From contig CACWMK010000025.1 of the NCBI GenBank assembly GCA_902761905.1, positions 1 to 45,409 of the forward strand: a stretch of 45,409 bases of DNA, read 5' to 3'. The notes under the pieces are model-generated. The model was given only the letters and a program-made list of their open reading frames with translations, made no database searches and was not told where the DNA came from. The position numbers were made by a program, and so were the translations under genes. Shown here piece by piece: positions 13,476 to 23,530 of this stretch. The stretch is from an uncultured Prevotellaceae bacterium (lineage in GTDB: Bacteria; Bacteroidota; Bacteroidia; Bacteroidales; Bacteroidaceae). Numbering within the stretch: position 1 is the first letter of the stretch; the number at the start of each line of letters is the position of its first letter.

Positions 13476-16400
13476 ATGAAAAGTGTTATTTCAAAGAAAA
13501 AAACCTTGTGCATCGGATTGTGCATGTTAGGCATGATTCCCGCACAGCAGGCTTCGGCAGCTACTACAATAGTAGCTGCCGTTCAGCAAACGAAGCAGGC
13601 TACTGGTCAGGTAAGCGACTCACAGGGTCCGCTGATTGGAGCTACGGTCATGGAGAAAGGTACCAACAACGGTACTGTTACCGACTTTAATGGTAACTTC
13701 TCTCTTCATGTAAAGCCAGGTGCAACACTTGTTGTATCTTATGTAGGTTACGTATCACAGGAAATCAAGGCCGGTGATAACGTACGCGTAAACCTTAAAG
13801 AAGACGGTCATGTAGTTAATGAGGTTGTGGTTATCGGTTATGGTACCCAGCGTCGTGAGGCCGTTACGGGTTCTGTTGCCAATATTGGTGGTGAGAAACT
13901 GAATCAGATTGCTGCCACTAATGCTGCTCAGGCTCTGCAAGGTCGTGTAGCTGGTGTGCTCATGACCCAGACTTCGACCAAGCCTGGCGATGAGATGCAG
14001 ATTCGTATTCGTGGTCAGCGCTCGCTCTCCGCCAGTAACGACCCTCTGATTGTGCTCGATGGTATTCCATTCATGGGTCAGTTGTCGGATATCAATCCTA
14101 CCGACATAAAGTCGATGGACATCCTGAAGGATGCTTCTGCTACCGCCATCTACGGTTCTCGTGGTGCTAACGGTGTTATCATCATCACCACCGTTAAGGG
14201 CGCTCAGGGCACTCCTGCCAAGGTTACCTACAACGGATATGTAAGTTTCAAGAAGATTTTCAAGAAATATCCTATGATGGACGGTCCTACGTTTAGCAAG
14301 TTCCGCCAGTATGTAGGTAAGTATCAGAACTCACTCGACGAGAGCGACAACACCAATACCGACTGGCAGGACCTCTATTACCAGACAGGCGTGAGCCACA
14401 ACCACGACTTGAGCGTTGCCGGTGGTACTAATGGCGGTAGCTACAGTTTTGGCGCAGGCTATTACCACGATGAGTCGGTAGTTCCTACAGAAGGCTATGA
14501 CCGCATCTCAGTCCGTGGAAACTTCGACCAGACTGTTGGAAAGTTCTTCCGTTTTGGTTTGAGCACAAACAATAGCTATCGTAAAACCCAAGGCGTTAGC
14601 GATATTGGCACTGTTCTTATCATGAGTCCACTGGCCAGTCCATATGATGAGAATGGAGAGCTGAAACGTTACATCGCTATGCCTGCCGACGACAAACCTG
14701 TTGTTACTAAGGATATGGCTGAGCGTGATAAGGATGCCTGGCTGAGTGAGAACAAAGGTATTGGTTCTTACAACACATTGTTTGCCGAGGTAAGATGTCC
14801 ATGGATTGAAGGTCTCAGTTATCGTATCAACGTAGGTCTGAACTTCCGCAGTTCAAAAGGCGGCGGCTTTACTGGCACAGGTATTAAAAACAAGGATCCT
14901 AAGGCCGTTAACAGTGGATGGATTTCAGAAAATCAAACCCGCAACTGGGCTATTGAAAACCTGCTGACCTACGATCGCACATTTGCTGAGAAGCACAACC
15001 TGAATGTTGTTGCCATGTACTCAGCCGAACAAACCACTTATGAATCAACCGGTGCTAATGCACAAGATATTCCTGCCGACTACTTCCAGTACTATGCACT
15101 CGACAAGGCTGTTGGTCAGGCTAACCTCACAGGCTACAACTACTGGCAGAGCGGTCTTCTTTCTTGGATGGGGCGTGTGATGTACTCTTATGATAATAAG
15201 TATATGGTTTCAGCAGCCCTCCGTTCAGACGCTTCATCACGCTTGGCTAAGGGCCACCAGTGGCACACATATCCTGCAGTAAGTGCTGGTTGGAACATCG
15301 CTCGTGAAAGCTTTATGGAGAGTCTTACATGGATTGACAACTTAAAGCTGCGCGTTGGTTATGGAGAAACTTCTAACCAAAGTATCAACCCCTATTCTAC
15401 CCTTGGCGGCTTGGCTGTACGCAACTACAACTTCGGTTCAACCTACAAGGCAGGCTATTATGTTAATTCACTGCCAAACCCCGACTTAGGATGGGAATAC
15501 TCTAAGACATGGAACTTCGGTCTCGACTTCTCGCTGTTCAACGGTCGTCTGTCAGGTTCGTTCGAATACTATACTCAGAAAACAAACGATATTCTTCTTG
15601 ATGTCACACTGCCTTCAACATCGGGTGTAAGCAGCTTTACTGGCAATATTGGTAAAACAGAGAATAAAGGTTGGGAATTCACACTGAATGGTATTATCAT
15701 CGACAATAAGAATGGTTGGAACTGGGAGGCAGGCATCAACCTCTATGCTAACCGCAATAAGCTGGTAGCTCTGGAGTCAGGTCGTAATGAGGATGAAGCC
15801 AACCGCTGGTTTGTGGGCTATCCTATTGATATGATTTACGATTATGAATATGTGGGGTTGTGGCAAGAAGGTGAAGAAGCAGCCATGAACATTCTGGAGC
15901 CAGGTGGAAACGTAGGTATGATTAAAGTAAAATATACAGGCGATTATGACGCCAACGGTCTGCCTACACGCCAAATTGGTCCCGAAGATCGTCAGAAGAT
16001 AAGCATGGAACCAAAACTGATGGGAGGTTTCAATACCACCGTAGGCTACAAGGGTTTCGACCTGACTGTAATTGGTGCATTCCAAGTTGGTGGAAAACTC
16101 ATATCAGCCCTGCACTCTTCAAGCGGTTACATCAATCAGCTCACAAGCCGTGTGAACAATATGGATGTTGACTATTGGACCGAACAGAATACTGGTGCAA
16201 AATATCCAAAACCAGGCGGTATCCAAAATGGTGATAACCCCAAGTACGGCTCAACACTGGGCTACTTCGACGCTGGCTATCTGAAGATTCGCGCCATCAC
16301 ACTGGGTTACAACTTCGACAAGCTGAAGGCTGTGAAGGATCTCGGCATCAGCCGTCTGCGCCTCTACGCAACAGTTCAGAATCCGTTTGTATTCTTCTCG

Positions 16401-16565
16401 CCATTCAACAATGAATGCGGACTTGACCCAGAAACCAACTCATTTGCGACCCAGAATACGGCTGTAGCTGTAGATGGTTACACAGGCAAACACAAAATGC
16501 CTATCATTGGCTACAACACGCCTTCAACCCGCAACTTCATCTTTGGTTTAAATGTAACTTTCTAA
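13476..16565 (+). CDS. SusC-family TonB-dependent outer-membrane transporter
   Basis: 1029 aa. A signal peptide (to about residue 29) is followed by a carboxypeptidase-regulatory-like domain (ATGQVSDSQGPLIGATVMEK), the SusC-type box VVVIGYGTQRREAVTGSVA at about 117-135, a plug (IRIRGQRSLSASNDPLIVLD) and a long beta-barrel ending in FIFGLNVTF with a C-terminal Phe. It imports oligosaccharides together with SusD, using TonB energy. AAGGAAG lies just upstream of the ATG. It is followed 32 nt later by susD. Substrate, inferred from GH115 and GH43 neighbours, is glucurono(arabino)xylan. Confidence 0.95.
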   Translation: MKSVISKKKTLCIGLCMLGMIPAQQASAATTIVAAVQQTKQATGQVSDSQGPLIGATVMEKGTNNGTVTDFNGNFSLHVKPGATLVVSYVGYVSQEIKAGDNVRVNLKEDGHVVNEVVVIGYGTQRREAVTGSVANIGGEKLNQIAATNAAQALQGRVAGVLMTQTSTKPGDEMQIRIRGQRSLSASNDPLIVLDGIPFMGQLSDINPTDIKSMDILKDASATAIYGSRGANGVIIITTVKGAQGTPAKVTYNGYVSFKKIFKKYPMMDGPTFSKFRQYVGKYQNSLDESDNTNTDWQDLYYQTGVSHNHDLSVAGGTNGGSYSFGAGYYHDESVVPTEGYDRISVRGNFDQTVGKFFRFGLSTNNSYRKTQGVSDIGTVLIMSPLASPYDENGELKRYIAMPADDKPVVTKDMAERDKDAWLSENKGIGSYNTLFAEVRCPWIEGLSYRINVGLNFRSSKGGGFTGTGIKNKDPKAVNSGWISENQTRNWAIENLLTYDRTFAEKHNLNVVAMYSAEQTTYESTGANAQDIPADYFQYYALDKAVGQANLTGYNYWQSGLLSWMGRVMYSYDNKYMVSAALRSDASSRLAKGHQWHTYPAVSAGWNIARESFMESLTWIDNLKLRVGYGETSNQSINPYSTLGGLAVRNYNFGSTYKAGYYVNSLPNPDLGWEYSKTWNFGLDFSLFNGRLSGSFEYYTQKTNDILLDVTLPSTSGVSSFTGNIGKTENKGWEFTLNGIIIDNKNGWNWEAGINLYANRNKLVALESGRNEDEANRWFVGYPIDMIYDYEYVGLWQEGEEAAMNILEPGGNVGMIKVKYTGDYDANGLPTRQIGPEDRQKISMEPKLMGGFNTTVGYKGFDLTVIGAFQVGGKLISALHSSSGYINQLTSRVNNMDVDYWTEQNTGAKYPKPGGIQNGDNPKYGSTLGYFDAGYLKIRAITLGYNFDKLKAVKDLGISRLRLYATVQNPFVFFSPFNNECGLDPETNSFATQNTAVAVDGYTGKHKMPIIGYNTPSTRNFIFGLNVTF

Positions 16566-16597
16566 AGAAAAAGGTAAAATAGTAAAAAGGTAAACTT

Positions 16598-18547
16598 ATG
16601 AAAACAAATAATTTAAAATACATCCTCGCTGCAGGCATAGTTTGCTGTGGTCTTGCCACAACGTTCAGTTCATGCGGTGATGTGCTCGATGAGCAACCAC
16701 GCAGCCAGTTCGACCCGACATTCTTTAATACAAAGGCTGGTATTGAGGGTGGTCTTACATCGCTCTACGCTCACCTACGCTATATATATGGTAATGGTTA
16801 CTATCTGAATAGTCTGGAGACTGGTACCGATGAATACACTTATGCTCAGAGTGCCGATGGTAACTTTAAGGATGCCGACCTCTCTGGTGTTGGTTCGATG
16901 ACTCCAAACAACAGTATAGCAGGCGGATGCTGGGGTACTGCCTTCGCCAACATCAACACTTGTAGTGGCATCATTGAAAATGGCGCTGCTGCTGGCATTG
17001 ACGATGCTCTATTAGCCGAAGCTTACTTCTTCCGTGCATTCGACTACTTTATCCTGGTGCAAACCTACGGTGGTGTGCCCCTCGACCTGGGTGCTGGCGA
17101 ACTGAAGTTCAATACATCAACTGTTCGTACTTCCGTACGTAACACTGTTCCTGAGGTCTATGCAGCAATTTTCAAAGATCTGGAGAAAGCCGTAAACGAC
17201 CTTCCTGAGAACCCACGTCTCACAGGTACTGCTACCAAGAATCTGGCTCGTTTGTACCTCTCTAAAGCATACTTGACCTATGCTTGGTGGTTGGAGAATC
17301 CAAACAATATCCCAACTTATCCTGAGTGCACACGTAACAGCGGCGAGGCTCAGAGCTATTTCCAGAAGGCTTATGACACTGCCAAGCAGGCCATCAGCAA
17401 TCCTGGCCCTTATGCACTGCAGCCCACATTCTACGATGTTAACGTAGCTACCAACGACCGTAACTCTGAGATTATGCTCTATGCCGATCACGATGAGGAC
17501 GAGAAGTTTGGTAACGGTGGTTCTGGTTACGGTTGGGGTAGCGGTGGCTCTCCTGAGAACTTCGCTTACTGGATGGAGACCTGGAACTATACAGAGATGA
17601 CTGCCAAGGCTGCTTCGGGTGCTGTTATCAACCCCATTCAGCGTGAGGCTGTTCAGGCTCTTGGTCGTCCTTGGACTCGTATGGCTACTGTAGCTGATGC
17701 CTTCATTGAGGGTGGTGTTTGGGAAGATGCTGTTAAGGCTATCGACTCTCGCTACGATGCAACCTTCACACTGCGTTATCACACCAACTGGCAGAAGGCT
17801 GGCAACCCAGAGCCCTACATATTCGGTGCCAACGGCATGCAGGTAGGTCCTAACGAGGTTTACTTCAGCTGGGTTCCTGAGAGTGAGGATGCTAACATCA
17901 ACTATACAGGTGCCGATGGTAAGCTTGGCTTCGGTGAGATGGCAGGTCGCCCTGACTTCGTAGTAGCAGTTAACCACATCAGCCGCAAGAAATACCCCAT
18001 CAACTGGAAGATAGGTATCTATCGTACCGACAACAATGGTGGTCTTGGTTCAAAGGTTAATGGTGGTAGCCCACGCCCTTGGAACGTAGCTAAGTTCTCA
18101 GAGTTCTACCTGATTGCTGCCGAGGCTGCAGTTAAACTCGGTAAGAACAGCGAAGCCAAGGAGCTTGTAAACGTTCTCCGTGCCCGTGCTGGTAAGCAGA
18201 CCTTCAGTCAGAACGACAATGTGGCTGTATCTGTTGACAAGAGCGCAGAGATGGTTGCTGCTACTCCTGAAACGATTACAATCGACTTCATCCTCGATGA
18301 GCGTAGCCGTGAGTTCTGGGGTGAGGGATACCGTTGGTTCGACCTCGTTCGTACTCAGAAGTGGGCCGAGCGTGCCAGCACCTATCGTATTGCCGGAAGT
18401 GGTTACACTGATAAGGATCTGGAAACGTTTAAACGCGACATTCCTGCTGGTTACTATATCCGTCCTATTCCACAGGGACAGCTTGATGGCATGGAAATGG
18501 AGACTGCCGAAAAACAGGCATACCAGAATCCGGCTTACAGAAATTAG
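16598..18547 (+). CDS. SusD-family surface glycan-binding lipoprotein (RagB/SusD)
   Basis: 649 aa. The lipoprotein signal ends in FSSC with Cys26 followed by GD, consistent with surface export. Tetratricopeptide-rich SusD features include LLAEAYFFRAFDYFILVQTY with GGVPLDL, and the C-terminal motif DERSREFWGEGYRWFDLVRT. At 649 aa it is somewhat longer than the common 500-600. It binds the glycan at the cell surface and forms the lid of the SusC channel. It is co-transcribed with susC and followed by a terminator before GH115. Confidence 0.95.
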   Translation: MKTNNLKYILAAGIVCCGLATTFSSCGDVLDEQPRSQFDPTFFNTKAGIEGGLTSLYAHLRYIYGNGYYLNSLETGTDEYTYAQSADGNFKDADLSGVGSMTPNNSIAGGCWGTAFANINTCSGIIENGAAAGIDDALLAEAYFFRAFDYFILVQTYGGVPLDLGAGELKFNTSTVRTSVRNTVPEVYAAIFKDLEKAVNDLPENPRLTGTATKNLARLYLSKAYLTYAWWLENPNNIPTYPECTRNSGEAQSYFQKAYDTAKQAISNPGPYALQPTFYDVNVATNDRNSEIMLYADHDEDEKFGNGGSGYGWGSGGSPENFAYWMETWNYTEMTAKAASGAVINPIQREAVQALGRPWTRMATVADAFIEGGVWEDAVKAIDSRYDATFTLRYHTNWQKAGNPEPYIFGANGMQVGPNEVYFSWVPESEDANINYTGADGKLGFGEMAGRPDFVVAVNHISRKKYPINWKIGIYRTDNNGGLGSKVNGGSPRPWNVAKFSEFYLIAAEAAVKLGKNSEAKELVNVLRARAGKQTFSQNDNVAVSVDKSAEMVAATPETITIDFILDERSREFWGEGYRWFDLVRTQKWAERASTYRIAGSGYTDKDLETFKRDIPAGYYIRPIPQGQLDGMEMETAEKQAYQNPAYRN

Positions 18548-18609
18548 TAATTATATTCAAGAAAGTTAGTTAGTTAATTATTTAATTTTTTAAAAGAAAA
18601 AAAATGGCA

Positions 18610-18648
18610 GGGTACATTCTGTCGGGAGATAGGATGTACTCTTTTTTT
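18610..18648 (+). terminator. Terminator between susD and GH115
   Basis: Stem GGGTACATTCT (18610-18620) with AGGATGTACTC (18631-18641), 11 bp with two G.U pairs, then seven T. GH115 begins 14 nt after the T-run, so partial read-through probably sets enzyme levels below SusCD. Confidence 0.75.
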
Positions 18649-18661
18649 ATCTTATTTAAGT

Positions 18662-21223
18662 ATGAAGAAAATCTGTATAATCATCTGTCTTTGTTTACTG
18701 GAACTTCATGTCATAGCTCAAGAACATGCTTTTCCGATAGCAAATAATGGTAAGGTATCACCTATTATTGTTGACAGTCACGACTGGAAAGGCGTGACGC
18801 GTGCTGCCTATGACCTGGCAGACGACATACGTAAAGTGACTGGCACAAAGGCCGAAGTAACCATCGGCAAAAGAATAAAGAAAGGGGCAATCATTGCAGG
18901 TACTATTGGAAAAAGCAGAATGATTGACGAGCTGATAGCAAAGCATAAAATAGATGTGAATAAGGTACGCGGGCAGTGGGAGTCATATCTCATAGATCAG
19001 GTAGACAGCAATCTCATTATTGCTGGCAGTGATAAGCGTGGAACCATCTACGGCATTTATGAAATCAGTAAACAAATTGGTGTTTCACCATGGTATTGGT
19101 GGGCCGACGTTCCTGTATATCATCAGGACAACCTCTACTACACAGCAGGCAAAATAGTGCAGCCATCACCTAAAGTGAAATATCGAGGCATTTTTATTAA
19201 CGACGAATGGCCATCATTTGGAGGTTGGACCAAAGAGAAGTTTGGTGGACAGAACTCCAAAGTCTACACACGTTTATTTGAGTTGCTGCTCAGGTTGAAG
19301 GCCAACTATCTATGGCCGGCAATGTGGGACTCAAAATTTAATGAAGACGATCCGTTGAACCCCATATTGGCCGACGAATACGGCATTGTAATGGGCACCT
19401 CACATCATGAACCGATGATGCGAGCCCATAAAGAATACACAAGCCGAAGAAACGAGGTAGGACCATGGGACTACTCTATTAATAAGGACAGACTTGACAA
19501 ATTCTTCCGCGACGGCATGGAGCGAAACAAGAACTATGAGAATCTGGTTACGATAGGTATGCGTGGCGATGGCGATGTGGCCATGGGTAAGGGTAACGAT
19601 GAAGAGAATATGAAGACGCTCTCGAAGGTGATAGAAAGCCAGCGTAAGATTATCACCGATATTTATGGCCGCCCTGACGCAGTGCCACAACTATGGGCTA
19701 TTTTCACAGAAGTGCAACGATATTACGATGCAGGATTTAAAGTTCCAGATGACGTTACACTTTTGCTATGTGACAATAACTGGGGATACATTCGACGTAC
19801 GGCTCCAATCAACGAGCGACAGCGTAAGGGTGGTATAGGGCTCTATTATCATATAGATATGAATGGTGGTCCGTGGAACGATCGCTGGGTAAACACATCA
19901 CCTATACCTAAGTTGCGCGAACAACTTAATTTGGCTTATCAGTCGGGTGTCGACAGAATATGGATTATAAACGTAGGCGATCTGAAACCAAAAGAGTTGC
20001 CGATAGACTTCATTATGAAATACGCCTGGGATCCTAATGCTATCAAAGCAGGCGATGAAAGGGACTACGTCAGACAATGGGCTGCAGATATTTTCGGCAA
20101 CGAGGTGGCCGATGAAGTGACCGATATTCTTGTGAAGTATCCCAAATACAATCTCTGGCGAAAGCCCGAAGTACAAGTTCCTGGCATCTTCAGCGTCGAG
20201 AACTATAACGAGTGTAACCGCGTTACTATGATGTGGCGTAATTTGGCTGAACAAGCAGAAGCTATAAAACTACGCATTCCAGCTGAGGCACAAGATGCCT
20301 ACTATCAATTGGTTTATTACCCAACTGTAGCATCTGCCTGTGTGGCAGAAATATACAACGCCGTTACACAGAATCATTATTATGCCAGTCTTGGCGACAT
20401 AAGGGCAAATGCCTTTGCCGATCGAGCCAAAGAACTGTTTACAAAAGACTCTCTGCTTACCGACTATTATAATCGTCAGATGGCTGGCGGGAAATGGAAT
20501 GGCATGATGCAAGACAAACACATTGGATACCACCAATGGTTTATGCCTCACGATAACAAGCTGCCAGAGTTGAGATATGTTTGCCAGCAAGACGCACACT
20601 CATCCCAACCTCTGATTGCAACTGACACCAAAGAGTATGGCATCGAGGCTATACACTATAGCAGATGTATACCTGTAAATGGAGTGTCATGGACACTGCT
20701 ACCCGATTTGGGACGAGGAGAAGGATGTATGGGAATCAATCAGGTAACTACAGAATCAGACGAAACAGGTAACGGCCCAAGGTTGGAGTATCAGATTGCC
20801 ATCAATCAGGAGGGACTGAATAAGTTTGCTATCGGCATACTTCCTACTCAGGACATACAACCAGAACGTGGACTTAGACTTGGCGTAAAGATAGATGATG
20901 GTGATGTAAGAATCATTGATGCACGAAGAGGACTAGTAGACACATTCGATGAATATAAGCCACAAAATCTGTTGCGCTCAAAAAAGCTCAAGCCACTTCC
21001 CGAACCAGGTAAAATGTCACTCAATGGCTATAAAAAGATGAGACGCAACGAGGTTTTCGATAATATCCGATGGCTGGAGGTAACGTTCGATATTAAGACG
21101 AAAGGGACTCATACTTTAAGTTTGATAATGATCGACCCGGAAATAGTTGCAGAACGTATTGTCGTAAATCCCGATGATCATTGTTACAGCTATTTCGGGC
21201 CACCAGAGAAAATTATCAAGTAG
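18662..21223 (+). CDS. GH115 alpha-glucuronidase
   Basis: 853 aa with a signal peptide (residues 1-20, ending HVIAQ). Family features are clear: the N-terminal alpha/beta domain with TIYGIYEISKQIGVSPWYWW, VKYRGIFINDEWPSFGGW, LLLRLKANYLWPAMWDSKF, IVMGTSHHEPMMRAH and the late GPRLEYQIAIN region. GH115 enzymes remove 1,2-linked (4-O-methyl)glucuronic acid from xylan and xylo-oligosaccharides, usually from internal positions. It is periplasmic or surface-located. It follows the susD terminator and precedes GH43, which fits glucuronoxylan processing. Confidence 0.93.
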   Translation: MKKICIIICLCLLELHVIAQEHAFPIANNGKVSPIIVDSHDWKGVTRAAYDLADDIRKVTGTKAEVTIGKRIKKGAIIAGTIGKSRMIDELIAKHKIDVNKVRGQWESYLIDQVDSNLIIAGSDKRGTIYGIYEISKQIGVSPWYWWADVPVYHQDNLYYTAGKIVQPSPKVKYRGIFINDEWPSFGGWTKEKFGGQNSKVYTRLFELLLRLKANYLWPAMWDSKFNEDDPLNPILADEYGIVMGTSHHEPMMRAHKEYTSRRNEVGPWDYSINKDRLDKFFRDGMERNKNYENLVTIGMRGDGDVAMGKGNDEENMKTLSKVIESQRKIITDIYGRPDAVPQLWAIFTEVQRYYDAGFKVPDDVTLLLCDNNWGYIRRTAPINERQRKGGIGLYYHIDMNGGPWNDRWVNTSPIPKLREQLNLAYQSGVDRIWIINVGDLKPKELPIDFIMKYAWDPNAIKAGDERDYVRQWAADIFGNEVADEVTDILVKYPKYNLWRKPEVQVPGIFSVENYNECNRVTMMWRNLAEQAEAIKLRIPAEAQDAYYQLVYYPTVASACVAEIYNAVTQNHYYASLGDIRANAFADRAKELFTKDSLLTDYYNRQMAGGKWNGMMQDKHIGYHQWFMPHDNKLPELRYVCQQDAHSSQPLIATDTKEYGIEAIHYSRCIPVNGVSWTLLPDLGRGEGCMGINQVTTESDETGNGPRLEYQIAINQEGLNKFAIGILPTQDIQPERGLRLGVKIDDGDVRIIDARRGLVDTFDEYKPQNLLRSKKLKPLPEPGKMSLNGYKKMRRNEVFDNIRWLEVTFDIKTKGTHTLSLIMIDPEIVAERIVVNPDDHCYSYFGPPEKIIK

Positions 21224-21236
21224 ATTTGGATATTTT

Positions 21237-21269
21237 AAGAACACTTTGTCGTGATGACAAGGTGTTCTT
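21237..21269 (+). terminator. Intrinsic terminator after GH115
   Basis: Near-perfect stem AAGAACACTTTGTC (21237-21250) with GACAAGGTGTTCTT (21256-21269), loop GTGAT, then TTTC. It lies between GH115 and the promoter of GH43. Confidence 0.75.
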
Positions 21270-21283
21270 TCACAGATTATTTG

Positions 21284-21291
21284 TATTTTTG
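21284..21291 (+). promoter_or_regulatory. Promoter -7 box of the GH43 gene
   Basis: TATTTTTG, an exact TAnnTTTG, lies 15 nt after the upstream terminator and 22 nt before the ATG at 21314. No clear -33 TTTG. GH43 may thus be transcribed independently of the susCD operon. The leader holds the AT palindrome AATAATAATTATTATT (21296-21311). Confidence 0.6.
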
Positions 21292-21313
21292 CAGCAATAA
21301 TAATTATTATTAC

Positions 21314-22876
21314 ATGAAGAAGTATGTTATAATCGTAATAGTCATGATGTTGACTATGACCGTCTATTCTCAGGGATACCGCAATCCTGTACTCCCAGGT
21401 TTTCATGCCGACCCATCCGTGTGTCGTTCAGGCGATGACTTCTATCTGGTAAACAGTACGTTCCAATATTATCCTGGAGTACCAGTATTCCACAGTAAAG
21501 ACCTGATTCACTGGGAGCAGGTTGGTGCCTGTCTTACACGCGAATCGCAGGTAAGAATCGAGGGAATGGATGAACAAACAGGCATCTATGCCCCAACTAT
21601 ACGTTACAACGAAGGTCGTTTCTATATGGTAACGACGATATTCCCCTCGCGCAAACATTTCTATGTATATACCGACAATCCCAATGGAGAATGGAGCGAC
21701 CCTATCTACATCGACTTTTGCGTGGGCAGTTGCGACCCAACCTTGTATTTCGAAGATGGACGCAGCTATTTCCTTTGGAAGGAGGGCGATATCAAAATCT
21801 GCGAGATCGATATAAAAACAGGAAAACAACTCGGAGCAATACACCATCTGGGAGTAGGGCTTGGTGGCAGATATCCCGAAGGGCCACATATTTACAAGAA
21901 AGACGGTTATTACTATCTGTTGCTGGCAGAGGGAGGAACTGAGCATGGACACCACGTGAACATTCTGCGCAGCAAGAACTTGTTTGGCCCATACCAACCC
22001 AATCCTGCCAACCCAATCCTCTCACATTTCAACATGAAGATGCAGAACAGTCCGATACAGGGACTTGGCCACGCAGACCTGATACAGGCAAACGACGGCT
22101 CATGGTGGATGATCTGTCTCGGCTATCGCACTCACGGTTATCTGCAGCACGTGATGGGGCGTGAGACCTTTCTAGCTCCCGTTAAGTGGGAAGAGAACGA
22201 ATGGCCAATAGTAAATAGTGACGGAACCTTACAATTGGATATGCAATGCAAAACACTACCACAGGTGCCTATGCCATTGGAGCCTTCAAAAGACGAATTT
22301 GATGCTGATAAACTGTCTCTTTACTGGAGTTATCTGAACATGCCCCAAAAGGAGAACTATTCGCTGAAAGACCGCAAGGGATGGCTCAGACTTAAAACCT
22401 CTACTATCACCCTCGACGAAGTGGGTAATCCAACGTTTATAGGCCATCGTCAGTCAGAGCCCAACTTCTGCGCTACAACAAAGGTTGATGTTTCAGGACT
22501 GCAGGATGGTGGCATGGCTGGCATAACGGCTTATGCTGCTCATCATAATCACTACGACGTTCAGGTGGCAATTCGCAATGGCAAGCGCTACCTGCAAGCC
22601 AAGATCCGTATCGGTGAGATAGAGCATATCGAAAAAGAGATTCCACTTAATCAGAACATTGTATACTTACGTATCACTGCCGACAACCAATTCTATCACC
22701 TATATTATTCTACAGATAACAAGAAGTACACGCATCTTGCACGCATGGATTACCGTTATCTAAGCACCGAAACTATTGGTGGGTTCTGTGGTGTACATAT
22801 CGGCATTTTTGCACATACTCTCACAAAAAACATCAGCTATGCTGACTTCGATTACTTTTCGAACACCAGTCTATAA
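21314..22876 (+). CDS. GH43-family beta-xylosidase / alpha-L-arabinofuranosidase
   Basis: 520 aa from the ATG at 21314; an in-frame ATG at 21251 lies in the terminator hairpin and upstream of the promoter, so is rejected. A signal peptide ends near YSQ. The five-bladed propeller has the expected three carboxylates: Asp in GFHADPSV (base), Asp in GSCDPTLYF (pKa modulator) and Glu in YPEGPHIYK (acid). A C-terminal concanavalin-like domain (from about residue 335) is typical of GH43 xylosidases. It releases xylose or arabinose from oligomers made available by GH115. The exact specificity cannot be told from sequence alone. Confidence 0.92.
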   Translation: MKKYVIIVIVMMLTMTVYSQGYRNPVLPGFHADPSVCRSGDDFYLVNSTFQYYPGVPVFHSKDLIHWEQVGACLTRESQVRIEGMDEQTGIYAPTIRYNEGRFYMVTTIFPSRKHFYVYTDNPNGEWSDPIYIDFCVGSCDPTLYFEDGRSYFLWKEGDIKICEIDIKTGKQLGAIHHLGVGLGGRYPEGPHIYKKDGYYYLLLAEGGTEHGHHVNILRSKNLFGPYQPNPANPILSHFNMKMQNSPIQGLGHADLIQANDGSWWMICLGYRTHGYLQHVMGRETFLAPVKWEENEWPIVNSDGTLQLDMQCKTLPQVPMPLEPSKDEFDADKLSLYWSYLNMPQKENYSLKDRKGWLRLKTSTITLDEVGNPTFIGHRQSEPNFCATTKVDVSGLQDGGMAGITAYAAHHNHYDVQVAIRNGKRYLQAKIRIGEIEHIEKEIPLNQNIVYLRITADNQFYHLYYSTDNKKYTHLARMDYRYLSTETIGGFCGVHIGIFAHTLTKNISYADFDYFSNTSL

Positions 22877-22884
22877 ATCCCCCG

Positions 22885-23221
22885 TCATCCCTGTTGCCGA
22901 AATTCCGAGGGCGTCATACCGTACTCGGCTTTGAAATTCATAGTGAAGCTTTTTACTAATGTTATTCTTCACCTGTCGGCACAGTTCAAAACCATCAATG
23001 CCGGGCATCATCACATCGCTGATAATCAGGTCTATCTGCTCGCGTTGCAGCAGTTCCATTGCCGCAGCGCCATCGGTTGCGGTATACACCTGATAATCCT
23101 CCTTCATACATGAGCTCACAAACGATAGCATGTCCTTGTTATCGTCAACTATCAGGACAGTTTTCTGCTCTGCATTCTCTGCCGATTCATAGCTGTCAAC
23201 CCTGCGCTCACCAATCGCGGC
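22885..23221 (-). pseudogene. Remnant of a second HTCS: receiver joined to the AraC tail
   Basis: On the minus strand the frame gives VLIVDDNKDMLSFV, then ATDGAAAMELLQ and IISDVMMPGIDGFELCRQVK, a receiver up to its phospho-Asp. Directly afterwards a different frame gives FTMNFKAEYGMTPSEFRQQG and a stop (22885-22887), the last HTH turn of an AraC domain. About 150 residues between these are deleted and the join is frameshifted. The 5' side begins after a TAG, so the sensor and kinase are missing. It lies tail-to-tail with GH43 at the PUL edge. Confidence 0.75.
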
Positions 23222-23403
23222 CTATACATCCACAACGGCAAAAAAAAGGTTATACGTTAAGTAAAAAAAAGAGAGGTCCGCATCTGCTCCCCTTGATAAT
23301 AACTAGAAAACTTAAAAAAATTTTTATCGGCTGCAAAAGTATTAATTTTCTGCGATTTGTGCAAATTTGCATGCTAAAACTTGCAAATTACGATAATATA
23401 CTT

Positions 23404-23530
23404 TATCTTTGTGCCGGTATTAGCATCAAGAGTGCTTAAGTGCACACCAACCGGCCTAAAGACAGGATCGTTGGCAGCGGTGGTAAAACGATGCGAGTGA
23501 GAATGTATAACCCACTAAAGATTAACGATT
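23404..23530 (+). promoter_or_regulatory. Promoter and structured leader of the 132-aa gene
   Basis: CTTG (23380-23383), 20 bp, TATCTTTG (23404-23411). The leader of about 115 nt can pair GCCGGT (23413-23418) with ACCGGC (23450-23455), enclosing a GTGC/GCAC hairpin, and then ATCGTT (23467-23472) with AACGAT (23487-23492). It is G/C-rich compared with the AT-rich 180 bp before it. It does not match a riboswitch I recognise. The stretch 23222-23403 holds only A/T-rich sequence. Confidence 0.5.

Noticed and set aside
17117-17977. Minus-strand ORF of 286 aa inside susD
   Set aside because: It is a long shadow frame of the well-supported susD gene.
23413-23530. c-di-GMP or other known riboswitch
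   Set aside because: A short CCGGCCTAAA match recalls the GEMM motif, but the tetraloop-receptor and the other conserved stretches are missing.
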